Origin: Pedobacter nanyangensis
GTDB taxonomy: Bacteria; Bacteroidota; Bacteroidia; Sphingobacteriales; Sphingobacteriaceae
DNA: 64,000 nucleotides
NCBI RefSeq assembly: GCF_003313505.1
Contig: NZ_QMHO01000012.1
Coordinates: 86,535 to 150,534, forward strand
Direction of reading: 5' to 3'
This document shows positions 61,079 to 64,000 of the stretch, piece after piece. How positions within the stretch are numbered: position 1 is the first letter of the stretch; each line of letters starts with the position of its first letter. A program made the translations under genes and the position numbers. The notes beneath the pieces are model-generated. The model was not told the DNA's origin, did no database searches, and was given only the letters and a program-made list of their open reading frames with translations.

Positions 61079-63409
61079 TTATTTACTGCCACAACACTTC
61101 TTATACTTTAAACCGCTATTACAGAAACAAGGCTCATTCCTGCCTATTTTTCTCATGTTCTTTCCTAGCGGAATGGTATTGCTCCTCTGGAGAGCCCGGA
61201 TTTCTTCAGTTGCAGTTTCCATTTTTGGATCAAATGTCCAAGGTTCATCCAAATAGACCAGAAAATCTATCAGTTTATTACTACCAGAAAAAGCACCCAT
61301 TCCCAGCCAGGCATTACATCCGGAAGCATACTTCCTTAATTCAGCGTAAACATTTACACGTTCATCAAGCTCTTGCGGATCAACTCTGTTCAGGACAATA
61401 TAACTGACCCCGAAATCAGGTTTTGAAGCCGTCGCAATAGACCGAATAGTGTTTTCCCTAATGGACCCGGTTTTTGTACGTATCATCGCAGAAACAATGT
61501 CCTCTCTAGATTTACCCGACCAGTCGAGCAAATGGAAAACAATATCGGTAAGCTGTGAATGACCACTCGCCTTTAAATTCCTGATAAATTCGTCGAAATT
61601 TGGATCCTTCCACCTATTGTGGATGGGGTCATCTTTCTCCGGCAGGAGATGCTGCTGCCCAGTTTTGAAAGGATAATAGTTACGGTCGATATTGGCCCCG
61701 TAACTGGTATCCAACATCCCTCCGTCATATCCCTCCAGCCTGCATAACTTCTGGCTGAGGTGGTAGCCTAAATACACCAATTCCTCATCTGCATGAAAGT
61801 AGTCCAACAGGTTAATACGCTGGCGAATATAATAAAGGAAATCATAGGGATCCGGCAGATAATGCACCATCAGCTCCAAATCAAATGCGGAAACAAATAA
61901 GGGAAATGGATCTTTCTCCTCTTTTTTCAGCATCATATGTACCTGGTGTACCAAGGCTGGGTAGTTTTCGGTAGTCAGTCCCAGAATATATATCTCCGAA
62001 ATGGATGTATTCTTCAGGCGGCTGAGTTCCTTTCCATTTTCGTCCAGAAAGGTGAACTTTCCCTCCAAAATACTTGTCCTGGATATTAGGCCCTGATCAT
62101 AGGCATCCTGGACTGCGCCCTTAAAATCAGTCGATAACTGTTCAAAATTCCCACGCCTAGCCATCATGGTCAGTTTTTTGGATTTCACCTGAACACAGAG
62201 CGCCTTATTGCCCAATAGGCACAATACATCGACATCGGTAACAGTTTCCCCTTTAGAGGACTTGACTAGTACGGAACGAAACGTATGCTCCTTTCCGAAA
62301 ACCTTCACCAGAAAATCATAGGCGATCTCCTCACCAACATCTCCACGATGCTTTGCCAGTTTGGGCCGATAAGCTTTATCTTCCCACATCCAGTAAAAAG
62401 GACTTTCGTAAACGGCCTCAGGAATCAGGTAACCGATCGGAACGAAATATCTTTCTTCGCTAAGCTTTATGATTGGTGTTGAGTTCAGCTGATTAAAATA
62501 TCCAGGGCCATTGTATGCATGATTACCGCCAGGTCTCACTGAGAAATTGTCAAGGAAACTACTTACTGCACCATCAGCTCCCAAATTTTGAGGTGAAACA
62601 ATGAACATATTGACAAGGTTATCATAGAATTGTCTCCAATCTTCTGCCAGTTCCACCTGCCTACTATCTGGATCGGGAAACAGTGCCCTATACTGATAAA
62701 AGCTCGCCGAGATGAACTGTTCGCGCTCTACTTTATCCAGCTCTTCCCTGCTGTATTTCTTCTTCAGTTTTTTCCTTGCCTTTTTGGCGACTTCTGGAAA
62801 TACCTCCTTTAAATCCAACAAATGGATCAATTCGGCCTTCTGGTGAAAGAAGGCCTTAATTTTCCCAACAACTTCGACTGCCTCCTGGAATTCAAAATTC
62901 CTGTGTTCCCTTAACCAAACTTGATCATACCTATACTTACGCTCCAGATATTCCAGGTACTGAAAATCATAAACTCCGTCACCAGCGTAGAACATCGGCT
63001 CTACCATCCCCGAAACCTTAACGAAGAAATCCATTCTATCCTCAAGCGAATCTTCCATCTGTTCCCCATTGGCCTGCTTTTCGAACATTTCCCGGAATTT
63101 CTCAAACTGCCTTGCATTGAATGAATAGTGCAGTTCCTCCATCACCCCATAAGTCTTTTCCTTCATTTCGATCACTTTTTCCGGAGATTCAGGATAGTGG
63201 AAATTCATTTCATTATGGAGCAGGAAGCCAAGGATCAGGGAACATTCCTTCACGCTGAGCTTGGACCTTGGATCGACCAAATGGATCTTGTTTAGGTCAT
63301 GATGAAAATCTTCGAAGAGTATCATGCACAGGGCATAGATGTAACCTTGGCTATTAATCAAAGTTTTTAACTCGGCAATGACCTGATCGGTCTCTTTAAT
63401 CTTTTCCAT
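61079..63409 (-). CDS. large protein with PD-(D/E)xK-like nuclease core and C-terminal SEC-C zinc motif
   Basis: 776 residues from the ATG at 63409; a TTG at 63496 would add 29 residues and overlap the upstream gene. About residues 1-355 are helical and unrecognised. Residues about 358-415 have a restriction-endonuclease-like core: GEEIAYDFL, TDVDVLCLL and ALCVQVKSKK (Glu360/361, Asp392/394, Gln407-x-Lys409). The last 20 residues are IGRNEPCFCNSGLKYKKCCG, a SEC-C zinc motif (CxC-x8-CC). The combination suggests a DNA-cleaving protein, possibly in defence, acting with the neighbouring RES-domain protein. Not a family I can name. Confidence 0.72.
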   Translation of the reverse strand: MEKIKETDQVIAELKTLINSQGYIYALCMILFEDFHHDLNKIHLVDPRSKLSVKECSLILGFLLHNEMNFHYPESPEKVIEMKEKTYGVMEELHYSFNARQFEKFREMFEKQANGEQMEDSLEDRMDFFVKVSGMVEPMFYAGDGVYDFQYLEYLERKYRYDQVWLREHRNFEFQEAVEVVGKIKAFFHQKAELIHLLDLKEVFPEVAKKARKKLKKKYSREELDKVEREQFISASFYQYRALFPDPDSRQVELAEDWRQFYDNLVNMFIVSPQNLGADGAVSSFLDNFSVRPGGNHAYNGPGYFNQLNSTPIIKLSEERYFVPIGYLIPEAVYESPFYWMWEDKAYRPKLAKHRGDVGEEIAYDFLVKVFGKEHTFRSVLVKSSKGETVTDVDVLCLLGNKALCVQVKSKKLTMMARRGNFEQLSTDFKGAVQDAYDQGLISRTSILEGKFTFLDENGKELSRLKNTSISEIYILGLTTENYPALVHQVHMMLKKEEKDPFPLFVSAFDLELMVHYLPDPYDFLYYIRQRINLLDYFHADEELVYLGYHLSQKLCRLEGYDGGMLDTSYGANIDRNYYPFKTGQQHLLPEKDDPIHNRWKDPNFDEFIRNLKASGHSQLTDIVFHLLDWSGKSREDIVSAMIRTKTGSIRENTIRSIATASKPDFGVSYIVLNRVDPQELDERVNVYAELRKYASGCNAWLGMGAFSGSNKLIDFLVYLDEPWTFDPKMETATEEIRALQRSNTIPLGKNMRKIGRNEPCFCNSGLKYKKCCGSK

Positions 63410-63471
63410 GATCGTTAATTTATCTTCACTTTTGCAACACCAATATGAATCCTCGCTGGTAGCGTAACGAT

Positions 63472-63900
63472 TTAGTTCAGTGTATTCTTGGTCCAAACGA
63501 AAGACTTATATATCCCCAGGGCCAAAAGGTAGGCACCGAATATATTGACCAACATCAGCGACACGGCCATTACCACAGAAGTACTGTAGCTATAAATTAA
63601 ATAAGACGCGAAGAAAAGAAAAAATAGATTAATCAAAGTCACCCATTTGGTCTGTGTTTTTTTCCTGTCCTCCTCCTCCTGATAGGTAGCAAGCCTGACA
63701 TCCTTCTTGCGCACACTTACCATCAACGAAGGTTCCACGAAGCTCACGTTATCTACCAGAAAACTGAAGACACCAACACCGTGCCTATTAAAGACAGGCA
63801 TCAGATACTTCCGTTGCCTTGTCACGATATTTACATCCTTCTGGTGCCATTTCCTTTGATCCTCATCCAAGTCGTCAACATGTTTATTCTTCTCAATCAC
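63472..63900 (-). CDS. small two-helix membrane protein, possibly the 3' part of a longer interrupted gene
   Basis: 142 residues from a GTG at 63900. A basic N-terminal half (HQKDVNIVTRQRKYLMPVFN) is followed by two hydrophobic helices (LINLFFLFFASYLIYSYS and VVMAVSLMLVNIFGAYLLAL). Coding-like sequence continues upstream in frame (FRNTQFTPVYLTKDFWDYFA to SVIEK) until a TAG at 63967-63969 and beyond it to the window edge (TEQFGTYRDG). So the true start may be outside the window. It lies just upstream of the SEC-C gene on the same strand. Confidence 0.6.
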   Translation of the reverse strand: MIEKNKHVDDLDEDQRKWHQKDVNIVTRQRKYLMPVFNRHGVGVFSFLVDNVSFVEPSLMVSVRKKDVRLATYQEEEDRKKTQTKWVTLINLFFLFFASYLIYSYSTSVVMAVSLMLVNIFGAYLLALGIYKSFVWTKNTLN

Positions 63901-64000
63901 TGAAGCAAAGTAATCCCAGAAATCCTTGGTAAGGTAAACTGGTGTAAACTGTGTATTTCGGAAATACTATCCATCCCTGTACGTTCCAAACTGTTCAGTA

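Noticed and set aside
1..64000. CRISPR arrays, tRNA, rRNA, phage structural genes, transposases or integrases
   Set aside because: I found no regularly spaced repeats, no cloverleaf sequences, and no DDE, HUH or tyrosine-recombinase motifs in the translated frames. Small or degenerate ones could escape reading by eye.

Overview
The window looks like a chromosome segment from a member of the Bacteroidota, most likely family Sphingobacteriaceae (Pedobacter-like). The evidence is: AT-rich DNA; promoter -7 elements of the TAnnTTTG type instead of sigma70 boxes; almost no Shine-Dalgarno sequences; and lineage-typical genes, namely a GLPGLI protein, GldD, DUF3127, a DUF4130/radical-SAM pair, OprO/P-type porins, a DUF2807 protein and futalosine-pathway menaquinone genes. 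The genus is an inference; no rRNA is present to test it. I see no rRNA, tRNA, CRISPR array, transposase or integrase.

Layout. 1-875: start of a DUF4153 membrane protein running off the left edge. 1.0-7.3 kb: an outer-membrane beta-barrel protein and a GLPGLI protein facing an OmpR-type regulator/kinase pair across a strong terminator; both promoters carry a similar direct repeat. 7.5-12.4 kb: nucleic-acid enzymes (DUF3127 OB-fold-like protein, THUMP methyltransferase, small XRE regulator, HD hydrolase, radical-SAM/DUF4130 DNA-metabolism pair). 12.4-15.6 kb: a phosphate locus (PhoR-like kinase, DUF47 protein, Pit transporter) with two Pho-box-like repeats in the same position relative to the promoters. 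15.7-16.9 kb: nicotinamide riboside kinase-like protein and PnuC. 17.6-24.5 kb: sorbosone-dehydrogenase lipoprotein, carB, prfC. 26.2-31.9 kb: a probable operon of a dicarboxylate/amino-acid symporter, alpha/beta hydrolase, two porins and a lamin-tail lipoprotein. 32.5-39.7 kb: a giant NtrY-like kinase cotranscribed with a 1,147-residue surface beta-barrel protein. 39.8-53.5 kb: housekeeping (fabD, queD-folE, mqnB, mqnD, LolE-like permease, MBL hydrolase, gldD, aroE, ComA-like synthase, TPR protein, aldehyde dehydrogenase, DUF2807). 54.2-57.6 kb: a SNF2 helicase followed by two small paralogous acidic proteins.

From about 58.87 kb to the right edge the character changes. A yifB/comM-type gene is cut exactly at its cysteine motif: only the last 163 codons remain, and the missing 5' part is replaced by an XRE regulator, a RES-domain protein (possible NAD-degrading toxin), a 776-residue protein with a PD-(D/E)xK-like nuclease core and a C-terminal SEC-C zinc motif, and a small membrane protein. 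I read this as the left end of an inserted accessory or defence island whose other end lies outside the window. Two reading-frame interruptions inside it suggest decay, recoding or sequence error.

Intergenic regions are rich in palindromic repeats of at least four families. The two most interesting are a bipartite hairpin found three times with compensating base changes, and a REP-like palindrome bracketing a single-domain GIY-YIG nuclease gene.
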